Positions 35,788 to 45,250 of a stretch of DNA of 64,000 bases are shown piece by piece (position 1 is the stretch's first letter; every line of letters begins with the position of its first letter). The position numbers and the translations under genes are program-made. The notes under the pieces were generated by a model. It saw only the letters and a list, made by a program, of their open reading frames with translations, did not search any database and was not told where the DNA came from. This stretch comes from Polyangia bacterium (GTDB lineage: Bacteria; Myxococcota_A; Polyangia; Nannocystales; Nannocystaceae), in the NCBI GenBank assembly GCA_030429545.1, contig JAUIFF010000019.1, forward strand, positions 1-64,000. The letters run 5' to 3'.

Positions 35788-36413
35788 GGTGAAATCCCCC
35801 GTAGTTCGTCGCGTAGGTCTTCTGGCCGAACTCCCGCGCGAATCAGGGCCAGCTTGAGTTTCTTGCGCGCATCGTGAATCAACTTGTATAGGGCGTTTGG
35901 ATTGGTTCCGAGGCGAGCGGCAATTTCGCGAGTTGGGATCCCGCGGATCTCGGCGAGCAGTGCAGCCCGCTGCCGCGAGGTCAACTGTGATGCGATTGCC
36001 TGTTCGAGCACTTTGAGCAATTCGCGGCGGGCAACCGTCGCATCGATTTGCCATTGTGACCCGGCCGACTTGCCGGGCTGCACAGGAAAGAGCTGATCGA
36101 GAACTTCTCTGCGGTTGACTCGCGCATCGCGTTGGCGAAGCTCAGCGAATGCTACACGAATCGCAATTGCAGCCGCCCAGGTGCGAAACGCAGCCTCCCC
36201 GCGAAATGTATCGAGGTGCTTTAACACCCGCAACATCGCCTCCTGGGTAAAGTCGGCGATGTCTTCGTGCCGCAGGTCCCGTCGCGTCGCAGTGCCGCGA
36301 ATAATGACCCTTCGCAGATACCCGCGAAGTTCCTTCAATGCAATGACATCGGCCGGCTCGCGCCGAAGCGCAGCCAGCCACTCTTTGTTATTTCGTCGAC
36401 CCAGTCTGCTCAT
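35778..36413 (-). CDS. ECF sigma factor
   Basis: A 211-residue sigma factor from ATG 36413 (an upstream start at 36437 adds eight residues). Region 2 is visible as HEDIADFTQEAMLRVLKHLDTFRGEAAFRTWAAAIAIRVA and region 4 as LTSRQRAALLAEIRGIPTREIAARLGTNPNALYKLIHDARKKL. It is translationally coupled to the zinc-finger protein that follows, which is likely its anti-sigma factor. Confidence 0.9.
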   Translation of the reverse strand: MSRLGRRNNKEWLAALRREPADVIALKELRGYLRRVIIRGTATRRDLRHEDIADFTQEAMLRVLKHLDTFRGEAAFRTWAAAIAIRVAFAELRQRDARVNRREVLDQLFPVQPGKSAGSQWQIDATVARRELLKVLEQAIASQLTSRQRAALLAEIRGIPTREIAARLGTNPNALYKLIHDARKKLKLALIRAGVRPEDLRDELRGISPCK

Positions 36414-36714
36414 CGGTACCCTCAAGAACCTCGGCACGGCCGCAGATGTGGGCCAGCAAGTAAAATAGCGTGTCGTCGATGTCGCGCCATGTTTTTGCGA
36501 ACGCGCTCACGCGAACCGCGGATAAATGGTCTTCGGTAGTCCAGGCGGGGTTTGGGACTCGGAGGTTTGGTGTGCGGTGGCGTCCGCCTGCAATTGTGAG
36601 ACACAACCGCAGGCAGACACCCGCACGGTCGTTGGCGTGGGGCCAACAATGTTGAACCCAACGTGGGTTCGGTGGGCCAAGTACCAGTCGACGAGGCCCG
36701 AGCGTGGCACAGTG

Positions 36715-37272
36715 TCACTGTACCGCACCTGTCCGGACTATCGGAAAATCGATCTCGGTTCGGGCAATTTGGTTAAAATAGTTGGTAAAGATATTCATCG
36801 CAGTATGCGCAATAACTTCGACCACCTCACCAAACGAAAACCCCGCATCGAGAACCTGTTTGACAGCGGTGTCCGGGACATCGCCGCGATGCTCCAGTAT
36901 TGTGTATACAAACTTGAGCAGCTCGGCGACCCGGAGGTTACGCGAGTCTCCTCGCAGGTTGGCAGCGAGCTCCTCATCTGAAATGTCCGCTGCGCGGCCG
37001 AGCACAGTGTGGGCCGAGGCACAGTAGTCGCAGCGATTAAAGCCGGCCACCGCGACCGCAATTTGTTCGCGCAACTTACCGTCGAGCATGCCACCTGCGA
37101 GGGTCGTCGCCATGTCGACATAGGCCCGCAACGCCGAGGGTGAGTGGGCGATGGTCCGGTGAAGATTGGGCACCATACCGAGGGCAGAATTGACCCGCTT
37201 CAAGTAGGTTCGAGCCTGCCCGGAGGCCTCAGAATCGGAAAGCGGCGGAAGCGTTGGAGATGTCTGTTCCAT
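36715..37272 (-). CDS. Carboxymuconolactone-decarboxylase / AhpD-like protein
   Basis: A 185-residue all-helical protein with the AhpD signature: REQIAVAVAGFNRCDYCASAH, whose CxxC and nearby His form the peroxidatic centre in AhpD-type proteins. Function is probably thiol-dependent peroxide reduction rather than lactone decarboxylation. It could belong to the response controlled by the neighbouring zinc-finger/ECF pair, though that is inference from position only. Confidence 0.88.
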   Translation of the reverse strand: MEQTSPTLPPLSDSEASGQARTYLKRVNSALGMVPNLHRTIAHSPSALRAYVDMATTLAGGMLDGKLREQIAVAVAGFNRCDYCASAHTVLGRAADISDEELAANLRGDSRNLRVAELLKFVYTILEHRGDVPDTAVKQVLDAGFSFGEVVEVIAHTAMNIFTNYFNQIARTEIDFPIVRTGAVQ

Positions 37273-37548
37273 GTCACCTTAGTTAGAGAGCCGACCGCCA
37301 AAGTTCTTACCAAGCGTTGTTGTTTTTTTGGTTCGCTCCTAGGAACCGCGCGATGTACATCGCGCAACCCCCATCCAGCCGGGCGGATTGGATTGGCACC
37401 CGACTTACCTTCCTCTAGGAGCCCTCACGAACATCGGCGTTCACGGCCGCCACTTGACTGCCTACTCGTCGGACTCGTGCGCCAGCGAGCTCGCCAAACA
37501 AGCAGATTGTCGCAGAGATGTATTGATGGTAGTTTTACAGTCCCGGCG

Positions 37549-38646
37549 ATGGCCTCCACGACATCATCAGGCGAGCTACTCAGGCTGTCGTTCGCCGCCG
37601 GAGACCACATTGAGGTGGAGCTCATCCGAGCCGACGACAGCGGGTTGGTCGCGTTGAAGATCGACAATGCCTACCGCTATGACGGATGCTTGTGGGCCTC
37701 CAAGCAGGCACTCGACAACGCGAATGCGCTCGAACACTCGCTGCGGCTCAAAGGTTGGTTGGCACGAACGGACACGCAACGACCACTACAGCCACCGCCC
37801 CCCCCACAGCTGGGACCGCACCAAATCGTCGACTCACTCATCGACAACGAGCACCTTGTGGCGGTGCACACCGATGAAGAAGACCGGTTTTTTGTCGGCT
37901 GGCTTCGCTCACACCGCGGTGAGGACGTCCTCCTTGACGAGGTCCTAGCCGACGGTAGCCGACGGCTGGGAACGCCTGTTCGCCTCACCGAAATTCAGCG
38001 CATTGAATGGTGTACGCGGTACCTCGAGGCGATCGCAGTGATCCACACAACCGCAGACCAAGCCAGTGCGCTGGCTCCGTTTAAAAATGCTACCTCAAGG
38101 CTCGAAATCATGGGACTTCTGGCTGAGGCCGCGCGTTGCGAGGTACTTGTGCACATTGTCCGTACTGGCGAGCCCGGTTGGTACTCGGGTCTCATTGTCG
38201 GTCTGAGTAGCGACCTAGTCGTCCTCCGCGAACTCAACGAGGAGACTCTCGAGCTAGATGGCTACCAAGGTTTTCGCACCAACTGCATCGCAAGTGTTGC
38301 GCTCGATCAAAAGACCGTCGCGCGCAAGCGAGTTTTGATGTCACGAGGGCAATTGGACCGACCAACCCTTATGTGGCCGAACTCAATGCTGGCATTGCTG
38401 ACACTGCTGACACACCCCGACCGGGAGTCGGCGCCACTTGTTGCCGTATGTGACGATGATCCAAGTGCCTCGTTTGTCGGGCACTTGATCGAGGCGAAGC
38501 CCGACGGCGACACAACCATGTACTACGTTGCACCCTACGGTGTCGACGACGGCCAATTTAGCCTACCAACAAAAACGATCGATGTTGTCGAGTGGGGCTC
38601 GGGTTACCTCGCAGCGATTGCGGGGATGCGGCGCCTCCCCGGATAA
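37549..38646 (+). CDS. Protein with three SH3/Sm-like beta-barrel repeats
   Basis: From ATG 37549 the product is 365 residues; the open frame continues upstream to 37144 but that part overlaps the AhpD-like gene antisense and looks non-coding. Repeats of about 75 residues share the pattern FxGxLxxxxxDxVLLxEV...Y.G......I..IEW.T.YLxAI: DRFFVGWLRSHRGEDVLLDE, GWYSGLIVGLSSDLVVLRE and SFVGHLIEAKPDGDTTMYYV. A shorter N-terminal unit is present too. I know single-domain relatives of unknown function; a tandem triple is unusual. No signal peptide. Confidence 0.65.
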   Translation: MASTTSSGELLRLSFAAGDHIEVELIRADDSGLVALKIDNAYRYDGCLWASKQALDNANALEHSLRLKGWLARTDTQRPLQPPPPPQLGPHQIVDSLIDNEHLVAVHTDEEDRFFVGWLRSHRGEDVLLDEVLADGSRRLGTPVRLTEIQRIEWCTRYLEAIAVIHTTADQASALAPFKNATSRLEIMGLLAEAARCEVLVHIVRTGEPGWYSGLIVGLSSDLVVLRELNEETLELDGYQGFRTNCIASVALDQKTVARKRVLMSRGQLDRPTLMWPNSMLALLTLLTHPDRESAPLVAVCDDDPSASFVGHLIEAKPDGDTTMYYVAPYGVDDGQFSLPTKTIDVVEWGSGYLAAIAGMRRLPG

Positions 38647-38789
38647 TAACTCCATGCACGGCGGCTCGTCGGGAGCGGACGTCGTGGGAGCAGCTTAATC
38701 AGATGTCCGAACAGTCAGTCTCGATTTCTCCAATGCCTCAAGCGAACGTATGTGCGTGATGTGAAAACCTGAATCGAGGTTGGCCAAGC

Positions 38790-39761
38790 TTACGTCTTCG
38801 CTGTTGAGCGCCGGTATTCGACTGGTGTCACGCCGTGGTGGGCCCGAAAGGCTCGTGTGAAGTCCGAATGGTAGCCGTAGCTCAGATGTGTTGAGATCGA
38901 GCCAATCGAGCCCCTCGAGCAGCCCAGGAGCCTGCTGGCGAGCTCCATCCTGAGATCGAGCAAAAACCTCCGATAGGTCAGCCCGCGCTCAGCCAACCTG
39001 CGTTGGAGGCTCCTTTTGGAGAGGCCGAGCGATCGGGCCATCTGCTCGACGCTCCCTCGCCCCCGCACGAGCTCCAAGTGTAGTGTCCGGCGTAAGCGAT
39101 CGAGATTGAGCGTTGGCGGAGGGATCGGCTCGTCGAGCAACGCAGCCGGGAACTCGAGCCCGTCGTAATCGGAGGAGAACACAAGCTCGGCCCTCGGGGC
39201 ACTGCGCCGCAGATGCGAAGTCGGCCTTTGACCGCTGTGGTGAAACAGCAGGCGCTCCGGGTTCCAAGCCGGACCAAGAGCTCCGCGGGCGAGACATCGG
39301 AGAATCACCACGAGGTACTCCGCGAAGGAGGTTCGCATCGCCGGATCGGACCGAGAACTCTCCATGTACAGCAAACAACGGGTGCCGTAATTCCTCATCC
39401 TCGTCTCGGCCCCGGGTGTGATCTTTGTCGTCATCGCCCTGCACATTCGGTGCAGGTATTCCCCGACCGTCTCGGACATTGCCACAAGCGGAAAGACCCG
39501 CGGAAGATCGGTGACACGCAGCCGGTTCACCACCTCCACGCCGACCCCGACCGTGCCGAGCCTGTCGTCGAGTCCAGCGATTACCTGCGCATAGTCGGTG
39601 AATGGGAAGGGCTTGAGTGGATCTTTGCGGAAAGAAAAATCGAGCCCCACTGAGCGACATACGGGTTGTGGGTCCTCCCCCATTTCCAAAATCAAACTCG
39701 GCAGCCAAAGCAGTGGAGTCGTCGGCCCCGTCGCCTCTCTCAATGTCGCCCCGCTTCCCAC
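38790..39761 (-). CDS. AraC-family regulator (arabinose-binding-domain type)
   Basis: A 323-residue regulator. The N-terminal part (LWLPSLILEMGEDPQPVCRS... VFPLVAMSETVGEYLHRM) fits the AraC N-terminal domain of the OruR/VirF-like group. The C-terminal HTH is clear (SVEQMARSLGLSKRSLQRRLAERG; GSISTHLSYGYHSDFTRAFRAHHGVTPVEYRR). It starts at a GTG (39761) and is divergent from the ATP-grasp/PLP operon, so it probably controls it. Confidence 0.88.
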   Translation of the reverse strand: MGSGATLREATGPTTPLLWLPSLILEMGEDPQPVCRSVGLDFSFRKDPLKPFPFTDYAQVIAGLDDRLGTVGVGVEVVNRLRVTDLPRVFPLVAMSETVGEYLHRMCRAMTTKITPGAETRMRNYGTRCLLYMESSRSDPAMRTSFAEYLVVILRCLARGALGPAWNPERLLFHHSGQRPTSHLRRSAPRAELVFSSDYDGLEFPAALLDEPIPPPTLNLDRLRRTLHLELVRGRGSVEQMARSLGLSKRSLQRRLAERGLTYRRFLLDLRMELASRLLGCSRGSIGSISTHLSYGYHSDFTRAFRAHHGVTPVEYRRSTAKT

Positions 39762-40042
39762 GTGTCCTCCCCGGTTGAGCTCAAGTCGGCGCTAGACGCC
39801 GACTACTTCCCTTATCACGAAATGGCGAACCACGAACGAAGGAACGAAGGCTCGTTTTTGCTAGACGCCCATTAAGCATTTGGTTCCATTTTGAAGCGCC
39901 CCCTTTCTTCAGCCAGCACCGTCTGCCTACCATCGACTCACACCTCACCAGAGTTCCTGATGCAGGAGCCTGAGAAGTGATGGCATTGGTTCGTCGAAGC
40001 AAACTCGCCAAGCATCCAAGTTTTGAAAGAGGAGTCGGAGAA

Positions 40043-41251
40043 ATGGATGACATTGTCTTCGTTGAAACAAACTCGACAGGTCACGGAGTACGTGCACTTG
40101 AACACTGTTCAAAGCTCGGACTCCGCTCCGTCTTTCTCACCTGTCAACCGGAGTATTACAGCTCGCAAGTGCTCTCATTGGTGGATCGATGGGAACGGGT
40201 GAACACCCTCGATCCCGAGGCGATGCTCGGCAAAATCCGGCCAGCTCGCACCCTCGGCGTGCTCACCTTCCTCGATTATCCGATGCTGGCCACCATCGAC
40301 TTAGCCGCGCGGATCGGAGCCCCTCACCCACAGCGCAACGCAATCCAGCGATGCCGGTCCAAAGATCTGGTGCGCCAGGCTATCGGACCGCAACACGGTC
40401 AGCCCAAGTACCATGTCCTCTCGAGAAACGCGCTGCCGGAAATTTCACCGATAGGATACCCATGTGTCCTCAAACCGGTGGACGACACCGGCAGCCTCGG
40501 TGTCACGATCTGTTCCAATCAGGCCGAGTTTAGCGCTGCCGTGGCACGGGAGAGGCGTCGAGCGATCACCACGCGAGGCTTTGCGCTGAGCCCCCGGATG
40601 ATTGTCGAGGAGTACATTGAGGGCCCAGAATTTAGTGCGGAGTTGATCTACGCCAACGGAAGCTGGAAGGTCCTGGGGATCACGCGCAAGCTGATTTCTG
40701 CGCCTCCCTTCGCGGTCTGCCTAGGCCACGTCTTCCCCGCGCAACTCGACGAGCAAACCTACCGGCAGGTCCATGACTCCGTGCTCAGCTGGATGGCCGC
40801 TGTGGACCTGCGCTTTGGGGCCGCCCATGTCGAATTTCGGCTCGGGGCGCGGGGCCCCGCACTTATCGAGATCAACCCCCGGCTCGGGGGCGCGCTGATT
40901 ACCGAGCTTATTCGGCACGCCTACGCATTCGATGCCGTCGACTACATCATGAGGCTGTCCACAGGTCTACCGCTGCCTGAACTGCCACGGGGATCAGGTT
41001 CCCGTGCCGCTGCGCTCCTCTACCTGCACAAGGACACCGCTGGTGAGGTTGCGGGCGTGAGCGGTGTGGAGGAGCTCGAGCGCATGGCGAACACGGTCGA
41101 ATATCGCCTGCCCCGTATCGGCACCCCGGTCCGGCCGCTCGAGACCGACCTCGACCGGCTCGGTCATGTGATGGCTCGTGGACACGACGAGTGCCAGGCA
41201 CTGGAGAATGCAAAAGGTGCCCTCGCTGCGATCTCGGTGGAGCTCGGCTGA
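40043..41251 (+). CDS. ATP-grasp ligase
   Basis: ATG 40043 is preceded by AGGAG at a good distance; an in-frame GTG at 39977 adds 22 residues. The 402-residue enzyme has the ATP-grasp plan: an N-terminal Rossmann-like domain (ETNSTGHGVRALEHC), YPCVLKPVDDTGSLGV (nucleotide lysine), MIVEEYIEGPEFSAELIY and metal-binding ALIEINPRLGGALI. Such proteins join an amino acid to another amine or acid via an acyl phosphate. With two PLP enzymes downstream it probably forms a peptide-like bond in a small metabolite. Confidence 0.88.
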   Translation: MDDIVFVETNSTGHGVRALEHCSKLGLRSVFLTCQPEYYSSQVLSLVDRWERVNTLDPEAMLGKIRPARTLGVLTFLDYPMLATIDLAARIGAPHPQRNAIQRCRSKDLVRQAIGPQHGQPKYHVLSRNALPEISPIGYPCVLKPVDDTGSLGVTICSNQAEFSAAVARERRRAITTRGFALSPRMIVEEYIEGPEFSAELIYANGSWKVLGITRKLISAPPFAVCLGHVFPAQLDEQTYRQVHDSVLSWMAAVDLRFGAAHVEFRLGARGPALIEINPRLGGALITELIRHAYAFDAVDYIMRLSTGLPLPELPRGSGSRAAALLYLHKDTAGEVAGVSGVEELERMANTVEYRLPRIGTPVRPLETDLDRLGHVMARGHDECQALENAKGALAAISVELG

Positions 41252-41305
41252 GACGACCGAGCTCCGCTCCTCGACACCTACCTATGCGTTTTGGAAGGAG
41301 AAGAA

Positions 41306-42238
41306 ATGGCCAGACTTCCCACTGCTCTAGCGGACATTACCCAGGCGATCGGAAACACACCAATCGTCCGAATCAACGGACTTCATCACGGTGGCAAAGG
41401 CATCATTTACGGCAAGATGGAGGGGATGAACCCGTTTTACAGCGTCAAAGATCGTACGGCGATATACCTGATTCGCGCCGCGGAGAACAACGGGAGCCTC
41501 CGTCCTGGGGGGCGGGTCGTCGCCTCGACCTCGGGAAACCTGGGTCATTCGCTTGCCGCGATCTGCACACTGCTGGGCTACAAGCTCACCTGCGTTGTCG
41601 ACTCGAAGATGCCCACCGTGAACATGGCGCTGCTACGTGCAATGGGGGCAGAATTCGAATATGTCGACACGCCCGATGCCACCGGCAATCTCCAGCGACC
41701 TCGCATAGCGCGGGCCAAGGAGCTCGGGAGCCGCGAGGGATGCGTGTACCTGGACCAATATGACGATCCGGCCACAGCCGAGGCGCACTATGTCTCCACT
41801 GGCCCCGAAATCTACGAGGCGGTCGGGGAGCACCTCGATGTCCTTGTTGGCTGTATCGGCACTGGGGGACATATGTGCGGGACTGCGCGATACCTCAAGG
41901 AGCGGCTCCCAAAACTCGTCACGATCGCAGTTGAACCCGTCGGCTCGGTGATCTTTGGGGGCGAGTACAAGCCGACAAAGCAAAACGGAGTCGGCCTGAG
42001 TTTCACCCCGGCCAACTATGATCCGGGAGTTATCGACTACGAGATGAAGTGCTCGGACGAGCTCGCCTTCTCAACCCTCCGCCACATCGCTCGGACAGAC
42101 GGACTCTTGCTCGGTGGCTCCTCCGGTGGCGTGTTGGCGATGGCGGCGCAGTACGCTAGCAAAGCGCAGGAAGAGATCAATATCCTGTGTCTACTCCCGG
42201 ATGGGGGCCTGAAGTACGTTGAAGACCTGTTTGTGTGA
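41306..42238 (+). CDS. PLP-dependent cysteine synthase / diaminopropionate-synthase-like enzyme
   Basis: A 310-residue fold-type II PLP enzyme, start ATG 41306 after a strong GGAAGGAG site. Motifs: GNTPIVRI, PFYSVKDRTA (Schiff-base lysine), STSGNLGHSLA (phosphate/substrate loop), GTGGHMCGTARYL. It resembles CysK and SbnA-type enzymes that use O-acetyl- or O-phosphoserine with a nucleophile. A VGLSFTP segment near 230 replaces the usual CysK sequence, suggesting a different nucleophile. Second gene of the operon. Confidence 0.88.
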   Translation: MARLPTALADITQAIGNTPIVRINGLHHGGKGIIYGKMEGMNPFYSVKDRTAIYLIRAAENNGSLRPGGRVVASTSGNLGHSLAAICTLLGYKLTCVVDSKMPTVNMALLRAMGAEFEYVDTPDATGNLQRPRIARAKELGSREGCVYLDQYDDPATAEAHYVSTGPEIYEAVGEHLDVLVGCIGTGGHMCGTARYLKERLPKLVTIAVEPVGSVIFGGEYKPTKQNGVGLSFTPANYDPGVIDYEMKCSDELAFSTLRHIARTDGLLLGGSSGGVLAMAAQYASKAQEEINILCLLPDGGLKYVEDLFV

Positions 42239-42263
42239 ACGCGACTGACCGGAGAAGATGACC

Positions 42264-43379
42264 ATGAAGGTGCAGCTAAACCCCAATTTACTCGGCTTCA
42301 AATGCATCCGGTGCGGGGCCCGTTACCCTGTCGGGGACTACTTTGAAGGGTGCTCGGCGTGCGCGCGCGAGGGCCACGCCGCGAGCCTAGCCGCACAGTA
42401 CGTCGAGTCGGCGCCAGTTGAGAACAGCGGGCGCATGCCGCTTGTGTGTGAGTCCTACTTGGGCGAGGGCCAGACGCCGCTGCACTCGCTCGACGAGCTG
42501 GCATCTCAACTCGGGGTCGCACGCCTGTGGGCAAAGCTCGAGAGCGCAAATCCGACAGGCTCACACAAGGACCGGATGAGCCGCTACGTCGTCGCTCGCG
42601 CCCAGCAGCTTGGTATCCCCAAGGTCGTTGCTGCCACGTCGGGAAACGCCGGAGTATCGCTGGCGGCAACGGCCGCGTCCGTGGGTATGCACGCGACCAT
42701 TGTGACCCGACGGGGGGCCCCTGGTCGGTGGGTCGAAGCGATCCGAGGGCATGGTGCGGAAGTCATTGAGTGCCCCGATGCGGCATCCCGGTGGGTCGAA
42801 GCCGGCAAGATGGCGCAAGCGGGCACGCACTATCCGGCCACCAACCACCTCACACCTCCAGTCGGCAGCAACCCCTTCGGGGTGCAAGGTTACAAGAGCC
42901 TCGGCTACGAGCTGGTCGCCGAGCTCGGTCCCGAAGCTGTCGACGCAATCCTCGTCCCGACCGATCGCGGCGATCTTCTCTGGGGGATCTACGAGGGCCT
43001 CCGGGAGATGAAGGAACTCGGGCAGCTGGCCAAGATGCCCCGTCTATTCGCCACCGAGCCCTACCCACGGATCTTCTCGGTCCTCCACGGTGCTGACTAC
43101 AGGGAGAGCTTTCCGGGGATCTCCAGGCAAGCCTCCGTCGCCGGCTCGACGGTGACATGGCAGGCGCTTTGTGCCGTGCGTGCTTCAGGCGGCGCGGCGG
43201 TCGTGGTCGATGACCCAGTCGCCGAGTCGTCCCGCCTCGAACTCGCACGAAACAGCGTCGCAGCCGAGCTGTGTTCGGCCGCCTCCCTTGGAGCTCTTCG
43301 GTCCCTCGTTGCCGACAACACGTTGTCCCCGGGGGCCACCGTCGTTCTCATCATCACGTCTGACGGTACGCTTTTTTAG
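42264..43379 (+). CDS. Threonine-synthase-like PLP enzyme with N-terminal zinc ribbon
   Basis: The ATG at 42264 has GGAG at ideal spacing, while ATG 42258 is too close to it. The 371-residue protein begins with a zinc-ribbon (CIRCGARYPVGDYFEGCSAC), then the fold-type II core: LGEGQTPLH, NPTGSHKDRMS (Schiff-base lysine), ATSGNAGVSLA. Threonine synthases have this plan, but the glycine-rich loop after the core is replaced by LVPTDRGDLLWGI. It could make a non-protein amino acid, or be a resistant copy of the target of a threonine-synthase inhibitor made by this operon. Confidence 0.85.
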   Translation: MKVQLNPNLLGFKCIRCGARYPVGDYFEGCSACAREGHAASLAAQYVESAPVENSGRMPLVCESYLGEGQTPLHSLDELASQLGVARLWAKLESANPTGSHKDRMSRYVVARAQQLGIPKVVAATSGNAGVSLAATAASVGMHATIVTRRGAPGRWVEAIRGHGAEVIECPDAASRWVEAGKMAQAGTHYPATNHLTPPVGSNPFGVQGYKSLGYELVAELGPEAVDAILVPTDRGDLLWGIYEGLREMKELGQLAKMPRLFATEPYPRIFSVLHGADYRESFPGISRQASVAGSTVTWQALCAVRASGGAAVVVDDPVAESSRLELARNSVAAELCSAASLGALRSLVADNTLSPGATVVLIITSDGTLF

Positions 43380-43391
43380 GTGCATGGGGGG

Positions 43392-43715
43392 ATGGCAGTG
43401 CGAGCGAAAATCAACGAAAGGCTTGTTCAGCGACTGGCGAAGCCAGCGATCATTGTGGATACCCGAGTCTTTGGATTTGGAGTGAGACGGTCGCAGGGTG
43501 GGTGTATTAGCTTCTTTGTACAAAAGGTGTGTGGAGGACGGGGCCGCCGAAAGGTGATCGGCCGTTACCCCGACATGTCCGTCAAGCAAGCTCGTTCAGC
43601 CTCACGATTCTCGACTCTTTTCAATCACCGGTCAAGGACGTCTCGCTTGTGCGTGTCGAACCGGAACTCATGTCCAAGTGCTCGCCCATGCAAACATGTA
43701 GCTACACCCATATAG
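43392..43715 (+). pseudogene. Truncated integrase arm-binding (DUF4102) fragment
   Basis: About 75 residues from ATG 43392 (IVDTRVFGFGVRRSQGGCISFFVQKV ... IGRYPDMSVKQARS) align by eye with the first 75 residues of the integrase at 21092-22420 (SGFGVRRSPKRGTVAFFVRRV ... IGKHEDMSVREARC). After about 43605 the similarity stops and no catalytic domain follows. It is a dead integrase left at the boundary of the next gene cluster. Confidence 0.8.
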
Positions 43716-44749
43716 CAATAGACAAGTTCGTAACCCAATCGATTGAATGGTATGACTTCATAATCGTTCACGGCCCGGTCCAAGACTTTTAGTGGAAACC
43801 CAGTCGCTTGCTGTATCCTTCGTGGTGAGCGAGGACAGCGCATCCGATAGTTGGCACTTCCTTCTTCGGCTTTCGGGCTACTTCAACAGCGGCACTGACG
43901 GGCTTCGCCCCCGCCCCAGTCCGACGCCCCGGGGCGACTGAACCTCCGCAGTCCGGAGGTTCCCGCACCCCTGCCCGAGCTCCGCGCCTTCGACCGGGAC
44001 GTCGACGGTGTCATCGGGCTCATGGCCACCGAGGGGGCACGTCCCATTGTACTGATGGACGTCGACCCTCGGCATCAGCCTCGGACCAGCCACATCATCC
44101 TCACCGAAGCTCCGCAGGTACATCTCGAACGATCGCTATGGGTTCGCGCGAAAAATCGTTGCGTTAATTTGGATCCTCTCATGGTGTGAGATGTTCGGGG
44201 CGAACTCGGCTGACGTGCTCGAATCGAGGTTGATAGACTCCTATGATATTGATGCTCAAGTATAAGGATACCGGCTGGCCGACGCGTGTTGGCGAGTGGG
44301 CGACGGTGCTTTGAGGAGTAACACGTTGCCCGCGAGCCGGCCGCGACTCGGGTCGATACATGCTTCCGATAGATTGACAGATCCACAACGCGAAACAGGT
44401 TGAGCGAGCATTGCTTCTCCGAGACTCCCGTTTGCTTCAGATCTAAGGCGAGACCTCCCCAAGTAAGTACGTCGACCTTCCACGCGACCGCCGGCGGTTC
44501 CCAGCGCCTCCTATCCGGTTCTTGTTCATCGGCCCACGTGTTCGTTTCACTCTTCCTTCCGACGTTTTGTCACCGCCACGCTGTTGAGTTTCCCTTCCTT
44601 CGCTGTGACCTGCTCAGGGGAGGACTTTCACCTCTAAGTCGACGCCCATGCTGGGCGCGCACTCACGTCACTCAGCCGGCCAACCGGTTGAGTGATGGAA
44701 CATTGAGGTTTTTTTTAATAAGAATAGGTCTTTCACGCACGGAAAAATC
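43716..44749. other. Gene-poor stretch before the paralogue operon
   Basis: About 1 kb with many short frames and no intact gene. It is most likely mobile-element debris, given the integrase fragment at its left end. The last 60 bases are AT-rich (TTTTTTTTAATAAGAATAGG) and precede the first gene of the cluster, so they probably include its promoter, but a clear -35/-10 pair was not found. Confidence 0.4.
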
Positions 44750-45250
44750 ATGATAAAAAGTTTCTATATGTCGTTGAGAGAACTGGCTAATGTTCCGGTC
44801 CATCGGCTGATTCAGTCAACGGCCACGGGGATTGCGAAAGCACAGTACGAGCTTGATCTCACGTCGATTAGAATTGCGCAGCTGATGGCCGGTGTGGACG
44901 AGGCTACCCGGGTGCCGTTTGGCAAGAAGAGCTACTCGCTGCTCGAGCTCGGCTTCACCCCGACCTTCTATCAGTTTGTCGACACCGTCATTGAGATTAA
45001 GGTTTCGATTTCGACGTCGACGTCGACGTCGAGTTCTCGAAATCGCCGGGATGCTTCCTCGAAGAAGACGGATAGTGATGGCACTGTGGAGGCAACGAGC
45101 TCGTCCGTCAGTGCGGCCTATTCGTCCAAGTATCAGTATTCTACTGAGGGATCGAGCTACATCCGAACAAAAATTGTACCTGTTCCGGCGCCGGCGATCC
45201 TTCATGAGCGGATTCGCGGGCTACTCGATTCGGAGCAGCAAGGCCTGTGA
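44750..45250 (+). CDS. Paralogous module protein A1 (LELGFTPTFYQF family)
   Basis: A 166-residue founding member of the local family. Three conserved parts are seen: a helix with IQSTATGIAKAQYELDLTSI (about residues 20-45), the core YSLLELGFTPTFYQFVDTVI followed by EIKVSIS (about 60-90), and the C-terminal YSSKYQYSTEGSSYIRTK then VPVPAPAILHERI (about 125-160). The middle is a Ser/Thr/Lys linker. No signal peptide. The stop overlaps the next gene's ATG by one base. A second ATG at 44768 is possible. Function unknown; the helix-strand-PPP plan vaguely recalls DUF2589, which I could not test. Confidence 0.8.
   Translation: MIKSFYMSLRELANVPVHRLIQSTATGIAKAQYELDLTSIRIAQLMAGVDEATRVPFGKKSYSLLELGFTPTFYQFVDTVIEIKVSISTSTSTSSSRNRRDASSKKTDSDGTVEATSSSVSAAYSSKYQYSTEGSSYIRTKIVPVPAPAILHERIRGLLDSEQQGL

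Noticed and set aside
44400-44753. 117-codon plus-strand frame before the module operon
   Set aside because: Its translation resembles spurious ORFs often found beside mobile-element debris, and it overlaps the probable promoter of the operon.
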